The notes: generated by a model from the sequence alone, not told the origin. 64,000 nucleotides of DNA from Fen-1258 sp964441505 (GCA_964441505.1 CAYTUV010000008.1:62001-126000); one strand, 5' to 3'. Numbered from the stretch's first letter, positions 16,912 through 26,317 are shown. Made by a program: numbers and translations.

Positions 16912-18150
16912 TCACCACTTTGGAAGTATGCACTGTTTACTGAGTTTCGACTTTACATTGATAAATTCAAATAGAGTTCTTTCATTACTTGAGTTTTAGA
17001 TGAATGGCACGTAAGACATCAAGTGCCAACAGTTAGAATTTTTCTTTGTTCGCCAAATGAGAAAGGGCGTGTCTTATCGCGAGTGGTCGAATTATAACTA
17101 CACTCTCTAAACTCTCTAAGAAAACCAATCCATGCATCTTCCGGAAGTTTATCATTTTTAACTGCGGGTACTTTGGTGTAAAGAACCATGTACCAACACC
17201 ATCTGTAATTTTGTATTCCAGTTTTCCTCTGCCATATCCCAGTGCAGCAGAATTGTTATGACACGATTCGCATGAACGTGTTTGTTTTCTGATAGTGTGT
17301 GAAAAGCCCGGTGCGAATAATCTTTTAAATATTGGTTTCTCGTTTTTTGATTTGTCCCTGTTGATCGTCAATATCATTCCAGGAATGAACTCTTCAACAG
17401 TTCTCTTTATCTTTTCATTTACATCTTTTGATTCACGTATACCGAGTACAGCTGCTTCTGCCAATAGATCTTTCGGATATTCAAGCCATTCTCCTTTTAA
17501 TTCTTTGTTAGCCAAAAGATCGAACATAGTTCCCTCCTTTTAATACTCTGTATAACAACCAATGCACTGAGGTGACCACAAATTATGACATGTAGTACAT
17601 GATAAATTTTTTTTGCGTGGTTGCAATGATACAAACATCTAAAGGTATTTTGATTTCAGAAACCTGCTCGGATAATCTTTTTATTATAAATGATTTGCTG
17701 TCTTTGGTTAATGCATTAATAAGAGGAAAACCATTTTTACTGACTGTCTGGTAATTTCGATTATTGTCATCAAGATTTTTCAGTTCAGCAATTTTTCTGG
17801 ATTCATAATCAAAATCACTTAGCTTTTGTGTTTTTTGTTAATCTGTTATCAAGATGACAGCCATAGCATCCTATTTTCTCCGGGTTATGAGATTCTTCCA
17901 CTCCTTTCATACCATCATGGCATTTTACACAACCTTCTCTACGATCTAATATTAGAGGTATATCTGTAAACGCAGATTCATCAACTCCTGTTTGTTTCTT
18001 CAACTGTTCAATGCGATATTTTCCCGCTTTTTCATCAACGGGTACATTGATATACCAATACACACCGTAGATGAAGAATGCAGCCGCTAACGAAACAAAA
18101 AAGTAAGATGTTAATAGAAATTTGATATTTGGTTTATGTCGTTTTCTCAT
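16912..18150 (-). pseudogene. Decayed multiheme cytochrome c gene
   Basis: Reading across frames on the minus strand rebuilds one protein of about 410 residues. N-terminus: a membrane anchor (FLLTSYFFVSLAAAFFIYGVY), then heme motifs CVKCH and CYGCH, then CTTCH (17585-17599), a damaged CIGCY (17552-17566), CESCH (about 17258-17272), and CLTCH (17004-17018), ending ILPKW-stop at 16912. Lesions: a frameshift near the A-run at about 17828-17833; another at the A8 run 17607-17614; His to Tyr in the fourth heme site; in-frame TAA at 17540-17542; loss of one base near 17161-17166, after which LPEDAWIGFLRE resumes in the next frame; in-frame TGA at 17019-17021; a last shift near 16975. Several lesions are not at homopolymers, which argues against sequencing error alone. 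The start at 18150 overlaps mobA by 17 bp. Related intact cytochromes carry electrons in the periplasm; the exact family is from memory. Confidence 0.82.
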
Positions 18151-18772
18151 TCTGAAATTTTTTTTTAATAAAATCGTAATCATCGGTTGTGTTCATATTG
18201 AAGAAAATATTTTCATTGAAGAAAGTAAGGCACTCGGTTTCAATATTGTCTGCATTCGCATTTTCAATTAACTGTTTTACGCTGGTGCTAATTTTTCCGT
18301 TATTGTTTTTAGACCCAGCCGAATCGTTTACCATTTTCTCAATGATAGAAATTACTGATTTATGATAGACCCCACAAAGATACTGAGATCTTCCGTTGGC
18401 GAAAGGAATGGAGATCTGCTTTGTAGAATTAAATTCGACTATATAGCGGATCATTTCCTCAGACATTAAAGGCATATCGCAGGTGAGAATAAAATTTTTC
18501 TCTGTTTTTGATGCAGCCAGGGTTGCATGGATTCCCGAGATCGGACCAAAACCTTTGTAAATATCTGCAACCATTGGTGAACTGATAAAATTATAGCTTT
18601 CAAAATCATTTGTGCTGATCAAAATATTTTGAAAGAGCCGCGACATTAAAGTAGATAATCGTTCAATTATAGATTTGTTGCCAATCTTTAATAAACCTTT
18701 ATCAACTCCCATTCTGGAACTCAATCCGCCGGAAAGAATTATTCCGGTTATGTCTGAATATTTTTCTTTCAA
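18134..18772 (-). CDS. mobA: Molybdenum cofactor guanylyltransferase
   Basis: A 212-residue nucleotidyltransferase that adds GMP to molybdopterin to give the MGD form used by DMSO-reductase-type enzymes. Motifs: ITGIILSGGLSSRMGVDKGLLKIGNKSIIERL (N-terminal GTP site with the conserved Lys), DIYKGFGPISGIHATLA, and FILTCDMPLMSEEMIRY with the Mg2+-binding Asp. Length is normal for MobA. Its 3' end overlaps the start of the decayed cytochrome gene, suggesting the two once belonged to one unit. A second MobA/MocA-like gene lies at 45337-45954. Confidence 0.9.
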   Translation of the reverse strand: MKEKYSDITGIILSGGLSSRMGVDKGLLKIGNKSIIERLSTLMSRLFQNILISTNDFESYNFISSPMVADIYKGFGPISGIHATLAASKTEKNFILTCDMPLMSEEMIRYIVEFNSTKQISIPFANGRSQYLCGVYHKSVISIIEKMVNDSAGSKNNNGKISTSVKQLIENANADNIETECLTFFNENIFFNMNTTDDYDFIKKKFQNEKTT

Positions 18773-18841
18773 TCAATTTCTCAAAAAGTGTAATTGAAAA
18801 TAAGAGGTGAGCTTTTGAATACAAAACATATCTAGACAAAA

Positions 18842-18862
18842 GAGGCGCAAAAGACGCGCCTC
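18842..18862 (-). terminator. Rho-independent terminator after the gene at 18888-19301
   Basis: GAGGCGC (18842-18848) and GCGCCTC (18856-18862) pair perfectly around a 7-base loop; read on the minus strand the hairpin is followed by TTTTGT. It lies 26 bases beyond the stop codon at 18888. It separates this gene from mobA. Confidence 0.8.
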
Positions 18863-18887
18863 CCTAAAATATACCATGCTAATGTGT

Positions 18888-19301
18888 CTAAGCTGCTTTT
18901 GGTTTATAGATTACGGATGTAACAACGCCAAGCAGTATCATTTGTATAGCGCCATAAATAAACCATTGCAGAGATAGTGTGTACGGAATTGGATATACTA
19001 CGTTTTGTGCAACTGCGGACATAAAATTCATGAACAATGCTATATAAACTCCATAACGGACTCCTTCCAAAAGTCCTTTGTTCTGGTATCCTTTAATGAA
19101 GATAAATACAAAAAAGAATGACCAAACCAGATCGGCAATCCACATTCTCCACATCATCCTATTCATTTCTTCCATAGGACGGAAAATGTTTGCCAGACCC
19201 TCATAAGTTTTAGAAAGAAGAACACTGTGTATGAGGAATCCTGTTGCTTCCAGGAGGATAAAAACTACAATTACAGAAATAATCATTTTCTTTGTGTTCA
19301 T
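18888..19301 (-). CDS. Small four-helix membrane protein, unknown function
   Basis: 137 residues with four hydrophobic helices (MIISVIVVFILLEATGFLIH, WIADLVWSFFFVFIFIKGY, GVRYGVYIALFMNFMSAVAQ, FIYGAIQMILLGVVTSVIY). A Met-rich segment FRPMEEMNRMMWRMW joins the first two. I recognise the type as common in this group but cannot name a family. AAGGAGTTATAC stands before the ATG. It has its own terminator and 96 bp of upstream space, so it is probably a single-gene unit. Confidence 0.75.
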   Translation of the reverse strand: MNTKKMIISVIVVFILLEATGFLIHSVLLSKTYEGLANIFRPMEEMNRMMWRMWIADLVWSFFFVFIFIKGYQNKGLLEGVRYGVYIALFMNFMSAVAQNVVYPIPYTLSLQWFIYGAIQMILLGVVTSVIYKPKAA

Positions 19302-19397
19302 GTATAACTCCTTTTAATTAGTTAAGTAGTTATTTGACCGGAGTAAGAACATTTTTTAAAAATAATTCATTACATAATATTATTGCCAACAAATTAA

Positions 19398-19946
19398 TTA
19401 AACATGTCTCCAGCTGAATTCGCTCATGTCCAAATCCTCTTCATCAAGCGCACCGCGGACTAAAATATTATGTATTTCTTCACGCGTTAGACGATCATTG
19501 ATATCCAATTTATCAAATAAAGTGTTGATATATCCTCTCACCATATAAAAACCGCCGAGTGCAAAATAGTTGCTAATAATACCGAAAAATTCAACTGTAT
19601 TTTTTTTATCCAATCCCTCTATTATCTCCGGGTGTTCAATCATGAATGACCAGAACGCTTTTTTGCTGATATAGAGAGCGTAATTTAGTTCGCTCAACGG
19701 AAAGCCTTCTTTATATCTTTCTGAACCTACACTGGCAAAAAATTTTTCAGCCTCATCATTTTGAGCGCCATTCTTTAACCAGTCAATAAGATGAGTATAC
19801 GTAGCTTCTTCTCTAACTATTACTTTTTCGGGATCGAGTTTATGGTAGGTCTTCATGTAATCGGTGTTCTTAACTTGATCGAAATAATTACCGGCTATTT
19901 TATGCTTGTGCTGGTTAATCAGATTAGTAATGTTAATAAAATCCAT
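19398..19946 (-). CDS. RsbRD-N-like sensor-type helical protein
   Basis: 182 residues, all-helical by appearance, resembling the N-terminal domain of RsbRD-type stressosome proteins: a start of the type INQHKHKIAGNYFDQV, then YTHLIDWLKNGAQNDEAEKFFASVGSERYKEGFPLSELNYALYISKKAFW. In longer proteins this globin-like domain precedes STAS or kinase output domains; here no output domain is present, so it would act alone or with a partner. GGAGG lies before the ATG. Isolated between short gaps; no neighbour helps to define its role. Confidence 0.6.
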   Translation of the reverse strand: MDFINITNLINQHKHKIAGNYFDQVKNTDYMKTYHKLDPEKVIVREEATYTHLIDWLKNGAQNDEAEKFFASVGSERYKEGFPLSELNYALYISKKAFWSFMIEHPEIIEGLDKKNTVEFFGIISNYFALGGFYMVRGYINTLFDKLDINDRLTREEIHNILVRGALDEEDLDMSEFSWRHV

Positions 19947-20024
19947 ATAGCCTCCATGTTTGTACTACAAAATATTACATCACCTGTTAATCGTCAATAG
20001 AATTGTTAGAATAATTACGATTTA

Positions 20025-20714
20025 TCAAACAAGATTTAAGTATTCATTCCAGATTTTGTACAATTCGAATGTTGCCTTAACGTCTGCCTGGCAGTAAATA
20101 GCAATATCTTTCATTCTCCCAGCACGGTAAAGTTCTTTTACATCCATTCCGGTAATTCCTTTTGACTTGGGAGACTCAACTCCAAAAGCCTGACAATAAA
20201 AATCAAGATTGAATTTTTTTGTTAGTCCGTAAAAGGTTAACTGTTCAAGCAGATCAATATGATGGGATGAGTCAAACCGGTTTTTTAAAAAATTCTTTGT
20301 CGGCTTTATTTTGTTGACTGCAGAGCGAATCATTATGAAAGGCAGATCAAAATTTCTTCCGTTAAATGAAATCATCTTCTCGGCTTGACTGGCATACTTC
20401 CAAAAATATTTCAGCATTTGCTGCTCATCTGCCGGTTTGTACTTTGTAATCTTTTCCTCGGCAATCCATTCATCGTTTTCACTGTTCTCATAGAGAACGA
20501 TTGCCCTTTCCTTTTCAGTATTAAATAAACCGATAGAGATAATTTTTGCGGTATAAGGATATAAACTTAAATACCGTTTCGATTCATCAACCAGTTCACT
20601 TTTCTTCTGAGGATCTTTTTCTGATTCCGTGTAACGCAGCAGGAATTCCTGCTGGGATTCGGAGAGAGATTCAAAATCTACTCCAACTGTTTCGATATCA
20701 AAGACAAGATTCAT
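20025..20714 (-). CDS. DEDDy-type 3'-5' exonuclease, PolB exonuclease-like
   Basis: 229 residues of the predicted 3'-5' exonuclease family related to the proofreading domain of DNA polymerase B. Acidic metal-binding motifs: FDIET (residues 5-9), FNGRNFDLPFIMIRS (about 125-138) and YCQADVKATFELY near the C-terminus (motif III). It has no polymerase domain. Single gene, divergent from the acyltransferase-like gene at 20861 with a 146-bp shared upstream region in which I see no clear element. Confidence 0.82.
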   Translation of the reverse strand: MNLVFDIETVGVDFESLSESQQEFLLRYTESEKDPQKKSELVDESKRYLSLYPYTAKIISIGLFNTEKERAIVLYENSENDEWIAEEKITKYKPADEQQMLKYFWKYASQAEKMISFNGRNFDLPFIMIRSAVNKIKPTKNFLKNRFDSSHHIDLLEQLTFYGLTKKFNLDFYCQAFGVESPKSKGITGMDVKELYRAGRMKDIAIYCQADVKATFELYKIWNEYLNLV

Positions 20715-20860
20715 AATTCCCCTTCTATTTACTTGTGTTGATGATAAACTAATAAATTTTTGCCAGATTTGATATCATCAAAATGATCAAAGCGTTTAAA
20801 TTCCTTTATTGAAAAAAATATTTATTCATTATCTTAAAGCCAATATTTTCGGGAATCGAG

Positions 20861-21991
20861 ATGAGTGCTAAAAACCGCGCATTATTTATTGATCTATTGA
20901 AAGGACTTGCATTAATCGTAATGATCGAGGTGCATGTAGTCAATTCGCTTCTGATGCCGGCTCTTAAGCATACATGGCTGTTTGACCGGTTAAATTATAT
21001 TAACGGCTTGGTTGCACCATCCTTCTGTTTCGCCTCCGGTTTGGTTTTTGTTTTATCTCTTGAAAAGGGAGTGGAACAGCTAAGGACTTTCGGTAAAGAT
21101 TTTTGGCGAAAGATGTCCAGAATCGGATTGATTTTTTTAGCAGGTTACACACTTCATCTCCCCTATTTCTCATTTACTAAACTTCTCCACAATCAGACAC
21201 AACCAATTCTTGAAAGTTTGTACACGGTAGACATTCTTCAGGTAATATCCACCGGCCTTCTGGTTTTACTTCTTGCACGGATATTTATTAGAAGCGAAAA
21301 CAGCTTCTACAATTTCTCTTTTGCAGCAACAGTTCTTGTGTTGATTTTAAGTCCCATCATGTGGAGAGTGGATTTTTCAAACTACATGCCTTTATTCTTT
21401 TCTAATTATCTGAACAAAATGCACGGGTCACTTTTTCCCGTTTTTCCGTGGTGGATTTTTATCTTCAGCGGGGCTTATGTTGCAAAATATTATATTAAGG
21501 CAAGGCAAAGTAATTCTGAGAAAGAATTTGCCAGAAGACTGATTATTCTTGGAGTTGTATTCTATTTGATTAGCGTTTTATTCTTGTATGTCATTGTACC
21601 TTTATTACAAATAGGAACCCGTCCAAATCCATTCTTCTTTTTTGAACGTCTTGGAAGTATTTTATTTCTGCTTGGAGTCTTCTGGTTTTTTCTACACAAA
21701 AAAGAGAACTATAAGTCGCTCATTCTTGATGTCAGCCGGGAATCGCTATTAATTTATTGGCTACACCTTCAACTGATCTACCGGGAAATTTTCTGGGGAA
21801 AAAGTTTAGTACAAATAGCCCAACAGAATTATAATTTTGGAGAGTGCTTTCTTATTACAGCTGCATTAATTGTGTTGATGATTGGGATTGCTAAAATGTG
21901 GGGCATACTTAAAAAGAAATATCCCGCTCAATGCCGATGGGCAACAATTTCTATTATAAGCATCGGATTTTTAGTTTTTCTTGTGCGCTAA
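20861..21991 (+). CDS. DUF1624/heparan-N-acetyltransferase-like membrane acyltransferase
   Basis: A 376-residue integral membrane protein with about ten helices. The N-terminal block RALFIDLLKGLALIVMIEVHVVNSLL and FASGLVFVLSLEKG match DUF1624 and the HGSNAT-related acyltransferase superfamily, where the His in the first helix region is important. Such proteins move acyl groups across the membrane to sugars; the acceptor here is unknown. The C-terminus overlaps the convergent thioesterase gene by 4 bp. A start at GAGATGAG with weak ribosome site is the only candidate. Confidence 0.8.
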   Translation: MSAKNRALFIDLLKGLALIVMIEVHVVNSLLMPALKHTWLFDRLNYINGLVAPSFCFASGLVFVLSLEKGVEQLRTFGKDFWRKMSRIGLIFLAGYTLHLPYFSFTKLLHNQTQPILESLYTVDILQVISTGLLVLLLARIFIRSENSFYNFSFAATVLVLILSPIMWRVDFSNYMPLFFSNYLNKMHGSLFPVFPWWIFIFSGAYVAKYYIKARQSNSEKEFARRLIILGVVFYLISVLFLYVIVPLLQIGTRPNPFFFFERLGSILFLLGVFWFFLHKKENYKSLILDVSRESLLIYWLHLQLIYREIFWGKSLVQIAQQNYNFGECFLITAALIVLMIGIAKMWGILKKKYPAQCRWATISIISIGFLVFLVR

Positions 21992-22440
21992 ATAGATTTT
22001 AGAATTTCAACCTGCCGCTCAAATTTTTGAACGGCATCGTAGAATTCCTGCGGAATTGGTATCGTTTTTTTCGTAATTCGATCTATATACACAACAACAC
22101 CGCCACCGCGTGCAATTATTTTTTTACTCTTCACTTTCTCAACAAGATGCTTAAATCCAAAACTTGAGTTCTTAATAAAATGTATCCTTGTGTAGATATT
22201 CAATTCATCATCTAAATATGCCGAATCGATATAATCGCAATTGTTATGAACCATTATAAAGAACGAATTACCCTCCAGCAATTCCTTGAGTGCAAAATTC
22301 TTTTTAATATCCTGAACATATTTGATGCGAGCGTCTTCAAAATAATTGAAGTACACTGCATTGTTGCAAACACCAAGTAAATCAACTTCGTGAAAACGAA
22401 CAACTTCGATTATTTTGTGATTATAGTTCGAGATTTCCAT
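21988..22440 (-). CDS. Acyl-CoA thioesterase, 4HBT/YbgC family
   Basis: A 150-residue hot-dog-fold enzyme. Motif EVVRFHEVDLLGVCNNAVYFNYFEDARIKYV matches the active-site region of 4-hydroxybenzoyl-CoA/YbgC thioesterases (catalytic Asp in HEVDLLG). Later SFGFKHLVEKVKSKKIIARGGGVVVYID is the conserved central helix-strand region. It hydrolyses acyl-CoA esters in the cytoplasm; chain preference unknown. Convergent with the gene at 20861. Confidence 0.85.
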   Translation of the reverse strand: MEISNYNHKIIEVVRFHEVDLLGVCNNAVYFNYFEDARIKYVQDIKKNFALKELLEGNSFFIMVHNNCDYIDSAYLDDELNIYTRIHFIKNSSFGFKHLVEKVKSKKIIARGGGVVVYIDRITKKTIPIPQEFYDAVQKFERQVEILKSI

Positions 22441-22452
22441 TTGGCTCCAATT

Positions 22453-22526
22453 AGTTTATCTCTTGCTCATGATCTTATTCTAAATCATGCTCTATTAAAA
22501 AGATTATGAGCATGAGCACGATCAAG
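22453..22526. repeat. Intergenic hairpin repeat, family E
   Basis: The 97-bp gap between the thioesterase and ltaE genes holds CTCTTGCTCATGATCTTATT and, after an A/T-rich centre, a complementary GATTATGAGCATGAGCACGATCAAG (split here: GATTATGAGCATG then AGCACGATCAAG). It resembles 5072-5140 in both words and layout. Confidence 0.6.
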
Positions 22527-22537
22527 AAGAAGAAACA

Positions 22538-23569
22538 TTATGACAAAATTTTCTCAATTATTTTTACCGCTTGATCAATTTCTTCAATTGATACATCCAT
22601 GTGCATGACCGCTCTTATCACCCCGACTTTCCCAGTTCCCAGCATTAATCCGTTCTCTTTGCATTTGTTCAGGAAATCCTCAACAGAAACATCTTTGGGC
22701 GTGAGCATAACAATATTCGTTTGAACTGATCCCATATCAACGGTAACGTTTTGAAGTTTCGAAAGATCCTTTGCAAAAACCTGAGCCTTTTCGTGATCTT
22801 CCCTCAAACGAGGAATATTATTTTTCAGGGCATACAAACCTGCCGCAGCAAGAATACCAACCTGACGCATTCCGCCGCCCCAACCTTTGCGTACACGAAA
22901 GGCTTGCTTAATAAAATCTTTTGATCCGGCGATGATAGATCCGATAGGCGCACCCAACCCTTTAGAGAGACAACAGGAGATGGTATCAAAATGCTTCGCA
23001 TATTCTGCAGGAGAAATTCCTGTGGCCACGGAAGCATTCCAGATTCTCGCGCCATCAAGATGAAATGATAAATTGTACTTCTTAGCCAAATCCGCAAGCG
23101 AGATAATATTTTCAATCGGATTAATTGTTCCGCCGGCACGGTTGTGAGTGTTCTCCACTTCAATAACTCTTGTATGCGCCATATAGTAAGCGCTTTCAGG
23201 ACGGATCAACGGTTCAACCTGTTCAGGTGTGAATACACCCTGAGCGCCATCAACTAAACTCAGTTGAATTCCGCTCAATGCCGCAGGCGAGCCGGATTCA
23301 TATTGAAAAATGTGCGCGTCTTTTTCACATATAACTTCATCACCGGGTTGTGTTAATACATTCAGACAAATCTGATTACCCATCACTCCGCTTGGAACAA
23401 AGAGTGCTGCCTCCTTACCAAGAAGTCCAGCAGCATAACTTTCCAATTCGTTAGCAGTGGGATCTTCTTTATAAACATCATCTCCAACTTCTGCTTCATA
23501 CATAGCCTTTCGCATTTCCGGTGACGGCTTCGTTAGTGTATCGCTTCTTAAATCAATAACTTTTTTCAT
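22538..23569 (-). CDS. ltaE: Low-specificity L-threonine aldolase
   Basis: A 343-residue PLP fold-type I enzyme splitting L-threonine or allo-threonine to glycine and acetaldehyde. Seen: RSDTLTKPSPEMRKAMYEAEVGDDVYKEDPT at the N-terminus, HLDGARIWNA, and the PLP lysine in TISCCLSKGLGAPIGS (about residue 200). Length matches. It overlaps lnt by 4 bp (ltaE starts where lnt is still downstream in a tight chain), forming the chain ...dedA-lnt-ltaE on the minus strand. Confidence 0.93.
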   Translation of the reverse strand: MKKVIDLRSDTLTKPSPEMRKAMYEAEVGDDVYKEDPTANELESYAAGLLGKEAALFVPSGVMGNQICLNVLTQPGDEVICEKDAHIFQYESGSPAALSGIQLSLVDGAQGVFTPEQVEPLIRPESAYYMAHTRVIEVENTHNRAGGTINPIENIISLADLAKKYNLSFHLDGARIWNASVATGISPAEYAKHFDTISCCLSKGLGAPIGSIIAGSKDFIKQAFRVRKGWGGGMRQVGILAAAGLYALKNNIPRLREDHEKAQVFAKDLSKLQNVTVDMGSVQTNIVMLTPKDVSVEDFLNKCKENGLMLGTGKVGVIRAVMHMDVSIEEIDQAVKIIEKILS

Positions 23570-25221
23570 GATTGCTTCTTCAGTTTATTTGAAAGTTTTT
23601 TATAAAAGAAAAAAAAGATTGTTACAATAGAAATGAAAGATGCGAAAAGCGGAAAGATCAATGGAAAGCGTGAGTAGATCGTAAGTCCATCCTGTACTAC
23701 CACATCGCCAACGAGGACATCTCTTGTAAAGAGTTTTGTTGATGAGATCGTCCTTCCAAGCGGATCAATTATGCAACTCACTCCGCCATTTGCACAACGA
23801 ACTACAGATTTACGATTTTCCACCGCACGCAAGACTGAGATTTCTTTATGCTGATATGGTCCGCTGGAATGTCCGTACCAGCTGTCGTTAGTAACCACAA
23901 CAATCAGATTGGCTCCTCTTTGAACAAAACCCGCAACGAAGTCGGGATAAATTGATTCGATGCAAACAACTCCACCGACTTTCAGCGGAAAATTTTTTGA
24001 GTCACTAATATTAAAAACGATCTGATCCTTGCCAACATTCCAACTGGAGATGCCAACTTCCCATTTAATAAAATCGCCCAAGAAAGGTAATTGCTCTACA
24101 AAAGGAACGTGTTCACCGAACGGAACAAGTTTTATCTTTCCATATTTCTGAACAGTTTGTGAATTTGGAGTGAAATGAAGGATTGAATTATATGAGGTAT
24201 ACAAAACTCCGCGTTTGGTTTCTTTTGCATCCTTCGGAGCTTCATTCTTATTGAAATAATAATTTACATCTGGCATACCTGTCATTAGATCAATATTTTT
24301 TGAATTGACAAATTGATGGAGGCGTGTTACTTCATAATCATAATTCCCTGAGAGGAAATAGACAGGTAAAGCGGATTCCGGCCAGACAATTAATTTTGCA
24401 CCCTGATCTACAGCTCTTTCGGAAAGACTTAAATATTGATCGAGCTGTTCATTCAGATTTCCGGCTCTCCATTTGTCCCAAGGGTTCAGATCCGGTTGAA
24501 CCAGCCCGACTTTTATTTTATTCTTTGAAATTTCGAAGGTGTTTAGTCTAACGGTCCCGTAAATCAGTACAACAAAAAAGATTGCCAAAGATGCTGAGGC
24601 ATACGCATTGTTAATTTTTCTCGTTACGCGTAAATCTCTTAATGAGAGATAGAGAAAAATATTTATGAAGAGAATGATAAGAGAAAGTCCGTAGGCTCCT
24701 ACAACATCCGCTACCTGAATAAAAGTATTGAAATAAGGCAGACAATTTCCGAGTGTAAGCCATGGGAAACGTGCATCGGTTAAACTGTAGAGATACTCAA
24801 AAGTCACCCAATAAAACGGGAAAAGAAATAGAGCAATCTTTTTACCGAATGTTTTTTTCGAAAAATGATAAAGCATTGGTACAATCAGGTAGAAGAAAGG
24901 ATTGAAGAATAAAAGAGCGCCGCCGGAGATCATTAAAAATGTATCGGCTTCCTTCGTCCAACTGCCCACCCAGTATAAAGTGATTAGGTTGAAAAAGAAA
25001 AGTGCGAAATATGCAAACCTGTTGAGGGAAGCGAGCGTCTCTCTTTTCTCCATCACATAGAAAAATGGAATAAAAGCAAAAAAACTTAAGAACGGCAGCG
25101 GAACTGGCGGATATGATAAACCCAATAACACACCGCTCAAAATTCCCAGCAGCAGATCTTTCTTGCGCTCTCTTTTCTGCTCAACTGTTAATTCAACTCT
25201 ATATTTATTAAAAAATTTCAT
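23566..25221 (-). CDS. lnt: Apolipoprotein N-acyltransferase
   Basis: 551 residues: six or more N-terminal helices, then a nitrilase-like periplasmic domain and one C-terminal helix. It adds the third acyl chain to lipoproteins at the outer face of the inner membrane. The catalytic triad is visible: Glu in IVWPESALPVYF, Lys in YGKIKLVPFGEHVPF, and Cys in GGVVCIESIYPDF. N-terminal LSYPPVPLPFLSFFAFIPFF is typical. It overlaps both dedA (4 bp) and ltaE (4 bp), so translation is coupled. It supports a two-membrane envelope. Confidence 0.95.
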   Translation of the reverse strand: MKFFNKYRVELTVEQKRERKKDLLLGILSGVLLGLSYPPVPLPFLSFFAFIPFFYVMEKRETLASLNRFAYFALFFFNLITLYWVGSWTKEADTFLMISGGALLFFNPFFYLIVPMLYHFSKKTFGKKIALFLFPFYWVTFEYLYSLTDARFPWLTLGNCLPYFNTFIQVADVVGAYGLSLIILFINIFLYLSLRDLRVTRKINNAYASASLAIFFVVLIYGTVRLNTFEISKNKIKVGLVQPDLNPWDKWRAGNLNEQLDQYLSLSERAVDQGAKLIVWPESALPVYFLSGNYDYEVTRLHQFVNSKNIDLMTGMPDVNYYFNKNEAPKDAKETKRGVLYTSYNSILHFTPNSQTVQKYGKIKLVPFGEHVPFVEQLPFLGDFIKWEVGISSWNVGKDQIVFNISDSKNFPLKVGGVVCIESIYPDFVAGFVQRGANLIVVVTNDSWYGHSSGPYQHKEISVLRAVENRKSVVRCANGGVSCIIDPLGRTISSTKLFTRDVLVGDVVVQDGLTIYSRFPLIFPLFASFISIVTIFFFFYKKLSNKLKKQS

Positions 25222-25826
25222 TTACTCTTTCTCTTCTTCATCCAAAATTTTATAAGAAAGAAAGCCAGGATTAAGGCTGTTAATATTAATATTACTTGTG
25301 AATACCGGGAAAGATAGGAATCGACAAGCTCCAGATTCTCTCCTAATTTGATACCGAGAAAAATCAGTAATGCATTCCAGAAGAATGAACTGACTGCGGC
25401 ATAAACAAAAGTACGGACAGGTTTAAGACGATGAACACCGGAGAAAAAACTAACTACTGCACGCGTTCCCGGAAGGAATCTGTTTATCAAAATAATATTG
25501 TAGCCATACTTGTGGAAAAATACGTCTGCCTTGTTGAGAGATTCTTCCTTTATAAATCTGAATTTGCCTCTGCGCAATATTTTTTCACCAAAAAATTCAC
25601 CGATTAAATACATTACAATAAAACCTACTCCGCTGCCTATACTCGTTATTAATAGTATTGGTGCAAATCCCAGAGTTGACTTCGCAATCAGTGTTGCGAC
25701 GAAAAGAACAACAAAATCACTTGGTGACGGAGGAATAATATTTTCTATAAATGCAAAGAAGAAGAGCACAATGTAAATAAGAGTTGGATCCAGTGTACCG
25801 ATATACGAGATTATCTGTTCAAGCAT
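25218..25826 (-). CDS. DedA family membrane protein
   Basis: 202 residues with the DedA/VTT pattern: FIENIIPPSPSDFVVLFVATLIA, then FFHKYGYNIILINRFLPGTRAVVSFFSGVHRLKP, the R-x-P-G-x-R signature of DedA proteins. These proteins have been linked to undecaprenyl-phosphate and phospholipid flipping. Its start codon overlaps the stop of ispF by one base and its end overlaps lnt by 4 bp. Confidence 0.92.
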   Translation of the reverse strand: MLEQIISYIGTLDPTLIYIVLFFFAFIENIIPPSPSDFVVLFVATLIAKSTLGFAPILLITSIGSGVGFIVMYLIGEFFGEKILRRGKFRFIKEESLNKADVFFHKYGYNIILINRFLPGTRAVVSFFSGVHRLKPVRTFVYAAVSSFFWNALLIFLGIKLGENLELVDSYLSRYSQVILILTALILAFFLIKFWMKKRKSK

Positions 25827-26317
25827 TATTTCTCTTTTTTATTAAGAAGGACAACTGCATGAGCGGCGCATCCTTCTTCCCGACCGATATAACCAAGATT
25901 CTCAGAAGTTGTCGCTTTGACAGAGACATGATCGACATTTACATCTAAAATTGTGGCTATAGTTTTTCTCATCTCAGGTATGAACGTCGAAATTTTAGGC
26001 TTTTCTAAAAGTATTGTAGAATCGATATTTCCTATCTCGTAATGAAAATCATTCATGAGATACCGGACTTTATCCAGTAATATTTTGCTGTCGGCATCCT
26101 TGTATTTCGGATCGTTATCAGGGAAGTGTTTTCCGATGTCACCTAGAGCAAGCGCACCAAGAATCGCATCACAGATTGCGTGAATTAGAACATCCGCATC
26201 AGAATGACCAAGTAAACCTTTCTCGTGAGGAATTTCGATACCTCCCAGAATAAATTTCCTGTTGGAGGCAAAGGCATGTACATCATAACCGAAACCAATT
26301 TTAATTTTTGAGTTCAA
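25826..26317 (-). CDS. ispF: 2-C-methyl-D-erythritol 2,4-cyclodiphosphate synthase
   Basis: A 163-residue MEP-pathway enzyme that cyclises CDP-ME 2-phosphate with loss of CMP. Motifs: GFGYDVHAF with Asp/His zinc ligands (residues 8-16), GLLGHSDADVLIHAICDAILGALALGDIGKHFPD, and near the C-terminus SVKATTSENLGYIGREEGCAAHA. Normal length. It overlaps acyP by 4 bp and dedA by one base, within the long minus-strand chain. Confidence 0.97.
   Translation of the reverse strand: MNSKIKIGFGYDVHAFASNRKFILGGIEIPHEKGLLGHSDADVLIHAICDAILGALALGDIGKHFPDNDPKYKDADSKILLDKVRYLMNDFHYEIGNIDSTILLEKPKISTFIPEMRKTIATILDVNVDHVSVKATTSENLGYIGREEGCAAHAVVLLNKKEK

Noticed and set aside
17033..17527. A stand-alone one-heme protein of 164 residues
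   Set aside because: It is in frame with the upstream heme segment across a TAA and its last 44 residues are a shifted reading of the LPEDAWIGFLRE block; it is part of the decayed cytochrome.
17815..18183. A stand-alone diheme membrane protein of 122 residues
   Set aside because: The next frame continues directly (KLSDFDYESRKIAELKNL) toward more heme motifs, so it is the N-terminal part of the same pseudogene; the start was also moved to 18150.
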